Assembly: GCF_037038585.1 (NCBI RefSeq)
Contig: NC_092524.1
Coordinates: 40,806,001 to 40,870,000, forward strand
From: Patagioenas fasciata
Lineage: Eukaryota > Chordata > Aves > Columbiformes > Columbidae
Length of the DNA stretch: 64,000 bases
Reading direction: 5' to 3'
The notes below the pieces were generated by a model. The model saw nothing but the letters and a program-made list of their open reading frames with translations. It made no database searches and was not told the DNA's origin. Positions within the stretch are counted from its first letter, which is position 1; each line of letters opens with the position of its first letter. Of the stretch, positions 34,508 to 45,647 are shown piece after piece. The position numbers were made by a program, and so were the translations under genes.

Positions 34508-36698
34508 GTATGTGCCTGCAGAAAATAAAGAAAAGAAAAATTATTATTAATGAGACTTCCATGAGAGAATGGTATTTGCAGGCATTAAGAAATCAGCCAG
34601 CAGAGGGGAAAAGCATGAAGTGATTCCAAACAAATGAAGGCTGAGCTGTATTCAGCTGCACTATCTCTTTCCCAAGGAGGAAGAGGCAATCTAGGAGCAA
34701 ACAGAGCATTCAGAGCATTTGTCAGTCATCAGGGCTTTAATGGAAAGAAATGGTTATAAGACTTTTTTGCAATAACCACATAAAGATTAACTGTATTTAG
34801 ACTTGCCAGGCATCTAGGCTTGATTCAGACTGTCGAGGTTACAGGGTATCTGTCATGAGGGGATGCAATGCAACCTGAACCAGTCATGCATGCTGCACAC
34901 TTTATGAATCCTCAGTCCTACTATATGTGAAATTTCAGGTAACAACCAGCTTCCCTGGCAGCTTTGGACCATGTAAGTAGCTAGAAACTGTAGCCAGGGC
35001 ACTCAGGGAGGGTGTATATACATGGTATAGATACTCTAAGTTTTGGGGTAGGTGTGGGCTGAGGTCTTACTGGTAAATTTGACAACTCTTAGTGCATCAT
35101 GCAGCACACCAGGACCAGTCCCAGGAGCTACTGGATTTCCACTCGTGTCACAGAACCACAAATCCTTCTGGCTTCTTTCTTCTCCTGTGTGATACTCAGT
35201 GAATTCAGGAATGAATGATGGCTCTTCCCCTTCCCTCCTCTCTCCCACCCACTTTGCCGTCACTTGGTGATGGAGAGATGCATACTCTGTTGAACCATAG
35301 CCAACCTTTAAGAATACCATCAGGTTCTGTGGACAAAAATAGAGCCTTGTAAATTTGTGAGTTGTGTTTGTGTAAGAGAATGACTGAATCACCACTGAAA
35401 CCAGTATATATAGGAACTCATCCTATAAATCCTAGTAGCTTCTCAGTCTCGCATTCTTGGTGCTATTCATGCACACACAATTTTTCACCAAAAAAAAAAA
35501 AAAAAATCTGTTCATTTCAAGGTATTTTTAGGATCCAACATACTACTTGTCATGCATTCAGGTTAATCTTCAGAAGAACTTCAGGAGCTCATATCTCTAA
35601 ACATTCTTTGTTTCACCAAACTGCCATATTCTTCTCTGACTTTTCATCTCAACCCAATTTTTATGTAACCTATGGCTTTTCAGAGGTCCTTAGGTTGCTT
35701 TCTATTTCTCATTGTCTCTGAACCCTAATTTTTAATTCTCTTGCAATTTGTCCCTAGTCTTTTTCTCTTGCAGAGCTACTGTGATCACAAACAAGGCATC
35801 CATTAATCAAACAATCTTCTGCTACTGCTGTACAGCATCAGACAACCTCAGTGCTTCAAAGAACTGATTGCATGACAAGTACCCACCTGCCCAAATGATT
35901 TAACCAACAAATTTCTTCCAAAATTCTTTGATTCCTCCTCATGCCAGCCTCACATCTACTGATACGATTGGTTTGAGCAAGCTTGAACAGATGATACCAA
36001 GTAAGGATACAATAATTACTACCTGATCTATTAAGTTAAAAAAAGAAGCTTTACTGTAAAGCACAAAAGGATTGTTATTTTTTATGTCTGTTACTGTAAA
36101 TGTGATTTGCAGTTAGAAATACTAATTTCAGAAGGACAAATTTCTGAGAGCTCATTTTGGAATTTTTCTCCATGTGTCCTTCTCACTGCTTGAATTATTC
36201 TCTATAGCAGAATCACCAAGTAAACATTCATAATCAGATTACATGGCCCAGTGATTCTGAATATTACCTGATTACTTCACTTCCCAGACTCAGAATACAT
36301 AATGACATTCTTCAAAACTAATTGAGAAGTACAAATAGAAGGATAGTTGGTATTACTTTGAAAGAGTGATACTTTTCCTGAAAAAAAATCCTGGAAGATA
36401 ATTTTCTAAAAGGCGTACCAAAATAACATGGTTTCCCTTATTGAAGGAATAAGGCCGCTCTGTATACCTCGATGTTTCAACAGAACAAAAGGTACAGCTA
36501 ATGCATGCTGGAGTAACGCTATGGATGAGAACGAATTCTCAGTTTCTGAACTGATTTATCAGCATTTTCTTTATTCTGCTTATTAAAAAAGATACACTGG
36601 AGATTATATTCAGGCATTTAAGACATTGGGATGAAATTATTAAAAAGTTGTAAGGTTCCATTCTCACCTGTACCTGAAATCTGCTGTGTTATGTTAAA

Positions 36699-38474
36699 AT
36701 CATAGAATCATTTCAGTTGGAAGAGACCCTCACAATCATCAAGTCCAATCACAACCTAACCTAACTCTAGCGCTAAACCATGTCCCTAAGAACCATATCT
36801 AAATGCCTTTTAAGCACCTCCAGGGACAGTGACTCCACCACTTCCCTGTGCAGCATGTTCCAGTGCCTGACAACCCTTTCTGTGAAGAATTTTTTCCTAA
36901 TATCCAACCTGAACCTCCCCTGGCACAATCTGAGGCCATTTCCTCGTGTCCTATCACTTGCTACTTGGGAGAAGAGACCAACATCTGCCATGCTACAACC
37001 TCCTTTCAGGTAATTGTAGACAGTGACAAGGTCTCCCCTCAGTCTCCTTTCCTCCAGGCTAAACAAGCTCCAGTTCCCTCAACTGCTCCTTGTCAGACTT
37101 GTGCTCCAGGCCTCTCACCAGCTTCATCGCCCTCCTCTGCACTCTCTTCAGCACCTCAATGTCTTTCTTATGATGAGGGGCCCAAAACTGAACACAGCAT
37201 TCAAGGTGAGGCTTCATGAGCACCGAGTACAGTGACACGATCACTTCTCTAGGCCTACTGGCCACACTGTTCCTGATACAAGCCAAGATGCTGTTGGCCT
37301 TCTTGGACACCTGGGCACCCTCCTGGCTCATGTTCAGCCAGCTATCAATCAATACCCCCAGATCCTTTTCTGCCAGGCAGCTTTCCAGAGCCACTCTTCC
37401 CTGAGCCTGTAGCGCTGCCTGGAGTTGTTGCGACACAAGTGCAGGACCCAGCACTGGGCCTTGTTGAACCTCAAACAATTGACCTCAGTCCAACAATCCA
37501 CTCAGTCCAGATCCCTCTGTATGGCCTTCCTACCCTCCAGCAGACCAACACCCCCACACAATTTGGTGTTGTCTGCAAACCTACTAAGGGTGCACTCAAT
37601 CCCCTCAGCCAGATCATTGATAAAGAGATTAAACAGAACTGGTCCCAATACTGAGCTCTGGGGAACACCACTCGTGACCAGCTACAAACTGGATTTGGCT
37701 CTGGTCACCACAACTCTTTGGGCCTGGCCCTCCAACCTCTTCTTTATTCATCGAAGAGTACACCCATCCAGGCCATGAGCTACCAACTTCTCCGGTAGAA
37801 TGCTGTGGGATACAGTGTCAAAGGCTTTGCTGAAGTCTAAGTACACAACATCCATAGCTTTTCCCTCATCAACTACACAGGTCACTTTGTCGTAGGAGAT
37901 CAGGTTGGTCAAAGAGGACCTGCCTTTCATAAACCCATGTTGACTGAGCCTGATCAAATGGTTTTCTTGTATGCACCATGTGATGTCGCTCAGGATGTTC
38001 TGCTCCATGACCTTCTCTGGCACCAAGGTTAGACTGACAGGTCTGTAGTTCCCTGGATCCTCCTTCTGGCCCTTCTTGTAGATGGGTGTCACATTATCCA
38101 ACCTCCAGCCAACTTGGACCTCCCCAGTTGACCAAGATTGCTGGTAGATAATGGAAAGTGGCTTAGTGATCACCTCTGCCAGTTCCCTCAGCACCCTTGG
38201 ATGTATCCCATTTGGCCCCATAGACTTGTGGGTGTCCAAGTAGTGTAGCAGGACACTAATGATTTCCCCTTGGATTACTGAGGCTTCATTCTGCTCCTCA
38301 TCCCTGTCATCTGGCTCAGGGGGCTGTATACCTGGAGCACAACTGGTCTGACTATAAAAGACTGAGGCAAAGAAGGCATTTAGTACCTCAGTCTTTCCCT
38401 CACCTTCTGTCACTATGTTTCCCCCTGCAACCATCAGGGGATAGAGATTCTCCTCAGCCCTCCTTTTGTTGCTG
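36699..38474 (-). mobile_element. 5'-truncated CR1 LINE with broken reverse transcriptase
   Basis: This copy of about 1.8 kb has its 3' end at 36699 (reversed terminal repeat ATCATAGAATCA) and is truncated near 38474. The minus strand carries the reverse transcriptase part of ORF2: GPNGIHPRVLRELAEV, IYKKGQKEDPGNYRPVSL, QHGFMKGRSSLTNL and the catalytic motif YLDFSKAFDTVSH (inside 37748-38434). Downstream come the C-terminal segments [14 protein letters not shown] (within 37059-37478) and [17 protein letters not shown] (within 36773-37066). The endonuclease is absent. Damage: in-frame stops at 37748-37750 and 37682-37684, frameshifts near 37390 and 37060, GVPQG read as GVPQS, and the catalytic FADD read as FADN (codon complement of 37568-37570). 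It is inactive. Confidence 0.96.
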
Positions 38475-38493
38475 ATATATATATATATATAAT
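38475..38493. repeat. (AT)n microsatellite at the CR1 truncation point
   Basis: A run of about nine AT units abuts the 5'-truncated end of the CR1 copy. It may have pre-existed as the insertion or truncation site, or expanded afterwards. Confidence 0.85.
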
Positions 38494-40639
38494 AATTCTG
38501 CCTCTGTGATTTTGAAATCTACTTTTTGAGAAATAAACTACCCAACATCAAATATATATAAATTAGACTAATATCAAAAGACAATGTCAAATTCAGATCT
38601 GAGGCACGTAAGTGTGGTTACACTTCTGCCAATAGACTGTTTTGAAATCAATGTATCGTTATTTCTATAGACTACCAAGACAATTTTTGAACACTTTAAG
38701 TGGTGAATACACTCCTAACAAAATGTTCTCTTTGAAAACCTTTCATTGAAATACAAGGAGTGGGCAGCTCATGTTGCTAGATGAATGTGATATGAATTAC
38801 TTTGAGAAGACACAGTGACTCTGAAATTATCATCAGTTAGAGTTGCCAAATTAAGTAAGAAAAAATAATGGACAAGATACGGAAGTGGGAGTTATGGAGA
38901 TATAGTTATTACTAAAAATACGGGCAAAGCTGTAAAGGCATCATGACACAATACCTAATGATTTGCTTATTGTTCAGCATCTATTAAAATATCAGCTTTT
39001 TAAGAACTTACATTCTCTTTGTTTCCTAGATCTAATAGTTGGTAAAGCATTTGTCTAGTGGTCCCACTATTGAATGGTTTCATTTAATACTGCATTTTAA
39101 ATGTGATAGTGCTAAAAAAAAAATTGTTAAGGAGCTCATTATTTGGCAGATGGTATCTTGTATGTATGTATACTGATCATACATGTTTTGTGAACCTAAA
39201 AATATTGTATTAGAATCTACCCATTTAAGCATCTCCTGAAGATTTTGAACTAATTGAATGCACAACTGTCAGTACTTTTACTACTTATCCAGGCTTCTTC
39301 ATGAGAGTTCACCATATGTTTTCTTATGTCACTGCCTGCTTAGGGGAAAAAAAAAAAAAAAAAAAAGAAGGAAAAAGAAAAGAAAGTGTGTCAGCAGTTT
39401 GTTTACAGAAAGCTCTTTCTTGATTAGCAGCACTAGAAGCTATCTTAAAATATTTACCCAAATTTTGCAATCTCAGGATTCAAAACAGTAAGCTTCCTGG
39501 GGCAGAGACTGTCAGAAGATTGTATTTGTACATGGTGCTTAGCACAGTGAGACCTCAGTTTTTGACTGCAGCCCCTGAGTGCTATTATAATAGAAATAAT
39601 AAACAATAATAATAATGAAGTCTGCCCATTAACTTGACAGGCAATTTTTGAAATAATGAATCATCAAGGAAACTAATTTTTTCCCAATAAGCAATTCAGC
39701 CATTTCCTCTCATCATAGATAATATACATCTGTCTTCTATGCTGTTTGCAGAAATTCTGTAGATGTACCGTGTCTTCTCATGAGAAAATTGGTTCGTGAA
39801 ATGGAACAATTTTTCTCAGACTCATGATTTCTTCTTTATTGAGGGCCAAATTGAGCCTGTGTTCAATTGCCCATACCTGGGACGGCAAGTAGTTACAGCA
39901 CCTCCAGAGGAAGCTGGGAAAGAAATTGTGACTCAGAGTTCCAACCTCTTTCTCAGCCTCAGCTACCTACTTGCTCCAGAAAGAAAGTAACCTACAAATG
40001 CTCTATGCTATAGACTGTTTACCACCCCTGCCAGCTCAGCTCATCTCATCTCACTGCTGTGTGGAAGGGCAAGAGTCAAGATATTACTTTCACACCCTCC
40101 TCAGGCATGCAGAGGACATGAAAAAGAAAGGAGTTCTAAGTGAAAAGCCTTTAGTCACCCTCCTGTTGCAAATTCAAAATCTGTGGAGGTACTGTGGGGA
40201 CTTAGTGCTTCACTAAGGATAGACAAACCGAAGCATCAGTGTGACCCCTCATTATCAGCTAACAGCATGTGATTAAGGGAAAAAAAAATCTCCAAAAGTG
40301 GAAAAGTCAAATCCTTCTTCTAAATAATTTAAATAAACCCAAAGTGTGGGTTTTTTAAAAAATTTCTCTTTGACTTGAGGCATCAACCGTAAAACCTTAA
40401 GGCCCATATTAAGCATACAGTGTTACGTTGGCATGTTTCACTGTTAATATTCTATGGTGAATCAATAATGTTTATAGCCTCTTCTTTCAGAGATTTCAAA
40501 GTTGCCAGTGGCAACTGAAGTGCCTTTGATTGCCTTTATTTGCTATGTGGATCCTTATTAATTACTAAATAGAATAGCCAGATGATTTGAGCTCTCTCAA
40601 AAAAATAACCTCTGATTTTGGATCAAAGACATGTTTAAC

Positions 40640-40850
40640 AATATCCACAGTCCTCATGCGTCCACACCACACAATTTGATGTACTCATCATCAATCATAT
40701 GCCTTATGATTAATTTGAGTTGTTATGAGTAATGTCTATCACCGCAGCCCTGGCATGAATAATTATTGTTCTGCACCCTGCTGAGATAACTCATTTCTGA
40801 CAAAGATCTGCAATTTGATATCTGCATAAAAGGAAAGATGAAACAGGAAT
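40640..40850. promoter_or_regulatory. Conserved-element-like tract, possible enhancer
   Basis: The tract contains CAATCATATG, ATGATTAATTTGAG, GAATAATTATTGTTCTGC (a SOX-type ATTGTT next to homeodomain TAAT cores) and GATATCTGCATAAA. It lacks simple repeats and recognisable transposon sequence. Enhancer identity is inferred from motif texture only. Confidence 0.2.
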
Positions 40851-42465
40851 AGTTTATTAGAATGGTACAGTCTGTTCAAAATTTTCATAATAAACTTTTC
40901 TATATCCTAGAAATTGATAAGTACCTCAAAGAAAAACATACAAAACAGCCTTCAATAGCTTGGAGATATTGCCTTCACAATTACCCCTGGATCTTTCCAT
41001 CAACATACGGGATTTGTATATCAAAATAGTAATGGGAATTTTAGAGCCTGCTGGTTTCCTGGAGACTTGTACTGCAAATAGCAATCACTGTCAGAAACAA
41101 AACCAGGTCATTCTGAGGAAGACAGAATAACATAGGCAAGATCAAAGAAGATAGAATTTAACACAAAAAAAAAAAAAATCCAGTCAAATACAGATATTAT
41201 GAGTCAAACTGGAGAAAGAATGGACAAGACAGACATGCAGGAGCTGGGAAGCTAGTGAGCAGAGCTGGCATCTGCAAACAGAAGTCCAGAGTGTGATCCA
41301 CATGGGCAAAAGGAAGTTTACCAGCAATTGTCTTTGGCCAGAGCTGTAGTTTGAATCCCATCAAGAGGTTTCGCCCTTGTGCATCATCAACAAGTTCTCC
41401 TTTGGGAACCTCAGTGGTGCTGCCTTGAGCGACAGCCCTGGTAAGAACAGCACCATGGTTCATACACTGAGAAGTGAGATGAAGTTAACACAGACCCTGT
41501 TTGTGTCTATCATTAAGTCAAATAGGACAAGAAAAACCTCAGGTTCTCCATCTTCCAGGCAGGTGTCCAAGGCACTAGATAGCTATTTTTGTTCTAACTC
41601 AAAGAACATTTAAGTATGACATGTGAAATGAAAAAGAACTAACAGAAGACACTGAGAAGTTCTCAATTTCAAAATACCTTACAGTCTGGCAATTGAGTTT
41701 CTTCTTACCAATGAAATGAAAAAGACTTATATTTTCCAGTCTTCCAAGAACAGAAGAGGGATTTGAGCCCAGGTTTCCCACAGGCTGTATGAGAGCCCTT
41801 ACTAGTGTGCAAGCGAGTAAAGCAGACAGTGCCTTCTGCTGTGTGAATCTAGACTTTGAAGCCATAACAAGACATTCTGGCAGTTGGGGCAGGATGTCAG
41901 TTTGATACCATCCTGCCTACTTTCCACATGCACATGTAATGAAAAAGCAGCAAAAAATAAGTGGCAAAAGCTTCGTACCTTTACTAAATGGCTACTCAGA
42001 AAGTCAGCATATGGGTCTTTTGCCCCAGTCTTGCTACAGTTTTGCTTTTCTTCTTATTTTTTTTTCATTTTTTTTCTCCCTACTGAAACTGCAGTTCATC
42101 AGCTCTTCTAAAACTTGAATAGACCAAGCTGTTTTAAACACATCCTTTAGTGATTCAGCCTTAGCATCATGGCTCTGGTACAAATTCTGCCTACAACTGT
42201 TAAGAAAAGACAGTTTCCTTCTTTCTTGGCGTGCCTCTAGAACAGCATCCCTTCCTCCAAAAAAAACACTGCCTGTTTCAGCCTTCTTTTTTTCCTGAGA
42301 TATGAACTTTTAAACTAGACTTAGTCCTTCATTTCAGATCTTGTAAAAATAAGCCTGTTATTCTTTTCAAACAATAAGCAGGTATCCTTTTTGCAATTAC
42401 TGGCTTATCTGTTGTTCTGAAAAATCTTGTATATCTCCTGTGGGGGCATATTTTCTGCCACACTT

Positions 42466-42500
42466 GCACTTCTGACTGATCAGACGCACTTCTGACTGAT
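42466..42500. repeat. 20-base-period tandem duplication
   Basis: GCACTTCTGACTGAT occurs at 42466-42480 and exactly again at 42486-42500, separated by CAGAC. This is a small recent slippage duplication. Confidence 0.9.
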
Positions 42501-42888
42501 TTCCCTAACAGCTTTGGTTAGTTTAATTGCATGTATTAGTATTGTTTAGTGTTAAATCAACATCTGCATTAATTTATTGTGCTTTGTACATGTCTCCCTT
42601 ATTTTTCACATAAAACTAAGCAAAACTAGAGGTGTGTCCCTGAGTTTGCAGACTCTGAAACAGCAGCAAACAGTAGCACCTGTTGTTTTGATCTTGGAAG
42701 AGCACCAGTTCTGAGCCCTGAAGATGAACTACCATATCTATGGGGAGAACATTTTAATTTGTGCATCTTTTAGAAAAATAACTAGAATAAGAATCTATTC
42801 CATATTTGAACAGCCTCCCATGAACTTTCAGGTGAGGGACTTGAATAGCAAATATGTCTATTATATTTTGTAACATATCAGTATAGTT

Positions 42889-43290
42889 TAAGGTCAAAAA
42901 AGACCAATAGGTCACTTGATAAGCTTTTGTACCTCAAAGCCCAATAAAGGTGCATTTGCATTGAGGTAATTACTTTTGTAATTAGACGACTCCCTGCAAC
43001 AATTTGCATGAATCATCCTTCCTGTTAAATATATCTTCCCCTTTCTGAATTGAATTTGTCTAATTTCAGCTTCTAATCACTGATTGTGCCATTTCTTTCC
43101 CAGACTTTACTTCACTGTGTGAAGTTATGCACATTAAAAGTCACTGACCAGTTTTCTTATTAATATGTACACTCTATTACTTCTTTATCCTTTACTGTCA
43201 AATGTTTACTCCATCTCTTTAATCCTGCTGGTGTCCCTTTTCTGTGTTTAAACAAGTCCCTTTCTACAAATTGTGCTGTTACTTCTGTGC
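42889..43290 (-). repeat. Old CR1-family 3' remnant, minus strand
   Basis: The plus strand keeps the order of the reversed 3' half of old CR1 elements. It opens TTTAAGGTCAAAAAAGACC at the 3' end of the element. Further on is TTCTGAATTGAATTTGTCTA, followed by ATTTCAGCTTCTAATCACTG (43049-43085). Towards the right end is CTCTTTAATCCTGCTGGTG. These resemble the GTCTAGCTTCAACTTCCAGC and CCTTTAATCATTC blocks I know from old amniote CR1 families. Divergence is high and no coding capacity is left. Boundaries are approximate. Confidence 0.62.
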
Positions 43291-45531
43291 TGCTACTGCT
43301 AATATTTAACTGATAAAACTACACCTGCATTCTCACATCTTCTCAGGCCAGTGGTCATGCTATGATTAACTGTGTCTTCCTTACCATCACAATAATCCAT
43401 CAAACATGAGAATCCAATCCTCATTTTACTACCTTCCACCCACTCACAGCTCAAAATACCCTGGACTTGATAAGCTTTCAGGTGCCCTCCAATGATGAGA
43501 AAGAACTTCTAAGCAAGGGTCAAGAAATGCTTGTCATAGTGGTGAAGGGGTAAAAATGAGTAACTCAAGATGTTCAGCACATTGGATTTCTCCTCAAAAA
43601 GTTACCGAAATGTTGATTTTTGTAGAAACAGTGTCTCACTGCGCAACAGTGAAGTGGTAAATTACTTTCTTAAATAGTGTTACATCCAAGTAAAGTGAAA
43701 AGAACAAGATTTACAGCATCGCACTTGGGAATTAGCCTTAATGTAAGTAATTTTTCTTTTATAGCAGAGAAATGTCTGATGAATTTTAGATTATTTAAAT
43801 GGCTTAGATTTTTTTTTATATTTCCTGTTTTACTTGTGTGCGTACATCCTTCGGCCTTTGGGCGTCAAATTGTCTATGTCATTTTTCTTTTGTGTTTGTT
43901 CACTGCGCAAACAAGGGAATGACTGTGGTACATTTAGTAAAATATTAAATTCAAATTCTGAGAGATTGAAAAAGCAAACAGCTTTCAATTCCCAAATCAT
44001 TAATATCAACATAGCAGCTTGAGTCACAGTGTCACAGTTTGAGTTCAAAAAGCAGACAAAGATTCCCATCCCACGAATAAATTGCTAATTAGAATGGAAG
44101 AAAGAAAAGGAGGAACGATCATTGGGTTACCAGTTAAATAATCCCATATACCACCATCATGTTTAAATTCAGAAAATAGTAGTGAAGTCTTTAAGTAGGT
44201 ATGCACTTATGTTGCACAAGCACTAATTATTACAATTCCAAGTATGTTTGATAGCTTTAATTAAAAAAAAGATGAGACCAAAAAATAGGAATAACTTCAT
44301 CACATGGGTTATCTTTAACCTGAAATTTCATATACTAATAAAAAATGCTTTTAATTTTCTGGGTTTTATATTCTTGTAGCACTTTCACCTTCAGTTTCCT
44401 GATTTGTTATCATCTAGTTTCTCATCGCTAGCAAGTACAGGGGAACTTCAGCTCAGGGGTCTGATCAAGCTGAGTGTTGGAGAAGTCTGAATCTCCTTGC
44501 TATAGAGCAGATTTTTGCTTTTTCAGATCCTCCCCACGTTGCAGTGATACTACTTTGGCATCAAAATGAAATTTTTTCATTTATTTCAGTTTCCTTCATT
44601 CCAGCATGGAAATGAAGCAGAAAGAGAAATCAGATGTACCAGCAGATTTTGCCACAGGGAAGGATTTTCTAGTGCTGATTCCATATTGATCCAAAATTTT
44701 AAGTTTCAAAAACCTCAATTAAGCATTTCCTTAAATTTCTTGCCACTCCACTGTTGCTGCCTGACTGCTCATTTTCCATCCTTCTCGGCATAAGAAGTGA
44801 CATATTGGGTGATCTTAAGGAGCAATATTGTGAATTTGAACTACATACAGGCAGAGGGGTGAGTGACTTCTCATCCGAGGATGGATATCATGCAGATGGA
44901 AGATTGTCTTGAGTTGCATACAGGAAAGCAGTAACTGGAACAACCTAGTATAAACCCAACTTGACAGCAAATGTTATTTTAATTCCTGTGCTGAAAAAAT
45001 AAAGCGTGAATTTACTCCATCTATTAGACTCTAAGTGAGGTTCCTAAGAGGAATTTAGACTGAGCCTAAACTGTCACACATAGCTGCACCATCACTCTGT
45101 GCTGCATGAAGCCCCCCTGGCTTCAACATTATTCCCCTGACTCCTGGATTTGCCCAGAAAGGAAACAGGAGCATGCAGGCAGGAGGGGAACATGGTTACT
45201 TCCAGCCAGGGCACTAAACTGAACAAGCAAAAGACCAAGACCTTGGGACATCTCATAGTGTCCACGTACAGTCTGAACTTAACTTTACTTAACCTAGTCT
45301 TCTTTCATAGCCAAAAAAAAAGAGAGAAGTACCTGGATGAGGCATTCTGATCTGATTTGCCTGTGGTTCAACTCCTGAAAAATCTGCAATAGTAAAGAGA
45401 AATTGCCCTTTTCCTTTCAAAAATCACTGTTAATGTTGAAACAAGAACCAGTGGTATTTCCTTTTGTCATAAAATAAAATAAATTGCGAATTCTTTTTTG
45501 TTCGTCACTTTATTTCAATGTACCTTGAAAA

Positions 45532-45647
45532 ATACACATGCATGTGTATGTATATATGTGTGTATATAGATAGGTACATAGATACACTATATTTATTTGT
45601 AGATATACATGTATCTATCTATCCAATACATTGTATCTATCTATACC
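45532..45647. repeat. Compound TG/TA/TATC microsatellite region
   Basis: Interrupted CATG, TGTA, TATATG, GATA and TATC units succeed each other, including two TATCTATCTAT blocks near 45612 and 45635. This is simple-sequence expansion and likely polymorphic. Confidence 0.85.

Larger units (their letters stand above)
29981..36698. other. Unassigned AT-rich sequence, no gene confirmed
   Basis: Apart from the palindromic repeat at 31750, the A-rich tract at 33650 and the candidate exon at 34376, I see nothing identifiable. A minus-strand exon-like block runs from 35326 to 35071, with a TTTTTGTCCACAG acceptor, an open frame and a GTAAGA donor. It reads KVGYGSTEYASLHHQV in part but matches no family I know. 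The stretch 30100-31300 is extremely AT-rich. Confidence 0.5.
38494..42888. other. Unassigned AT-rich sequence, no gene seen
   Basis: I see no exon with both splice support and a recognisable product. The frame at 39796-39990 has a protein-like stretch (GQIEPVFNCPYLG) after TTATTGAG, but it is unsupported. An A-rich tract with GAA-type interruptions lies at 39347-39386 and an (AAT)n run at 39588-39617. The tract 40640-40850 is listed separately. Confidence 0.5.

Noticed and set aside
36780-37778. Plus-strand frames of 77-123 codons across the CR1
   Set aside because: They are antisense shadows of the minus-strand CR1 reverse transcriptase.
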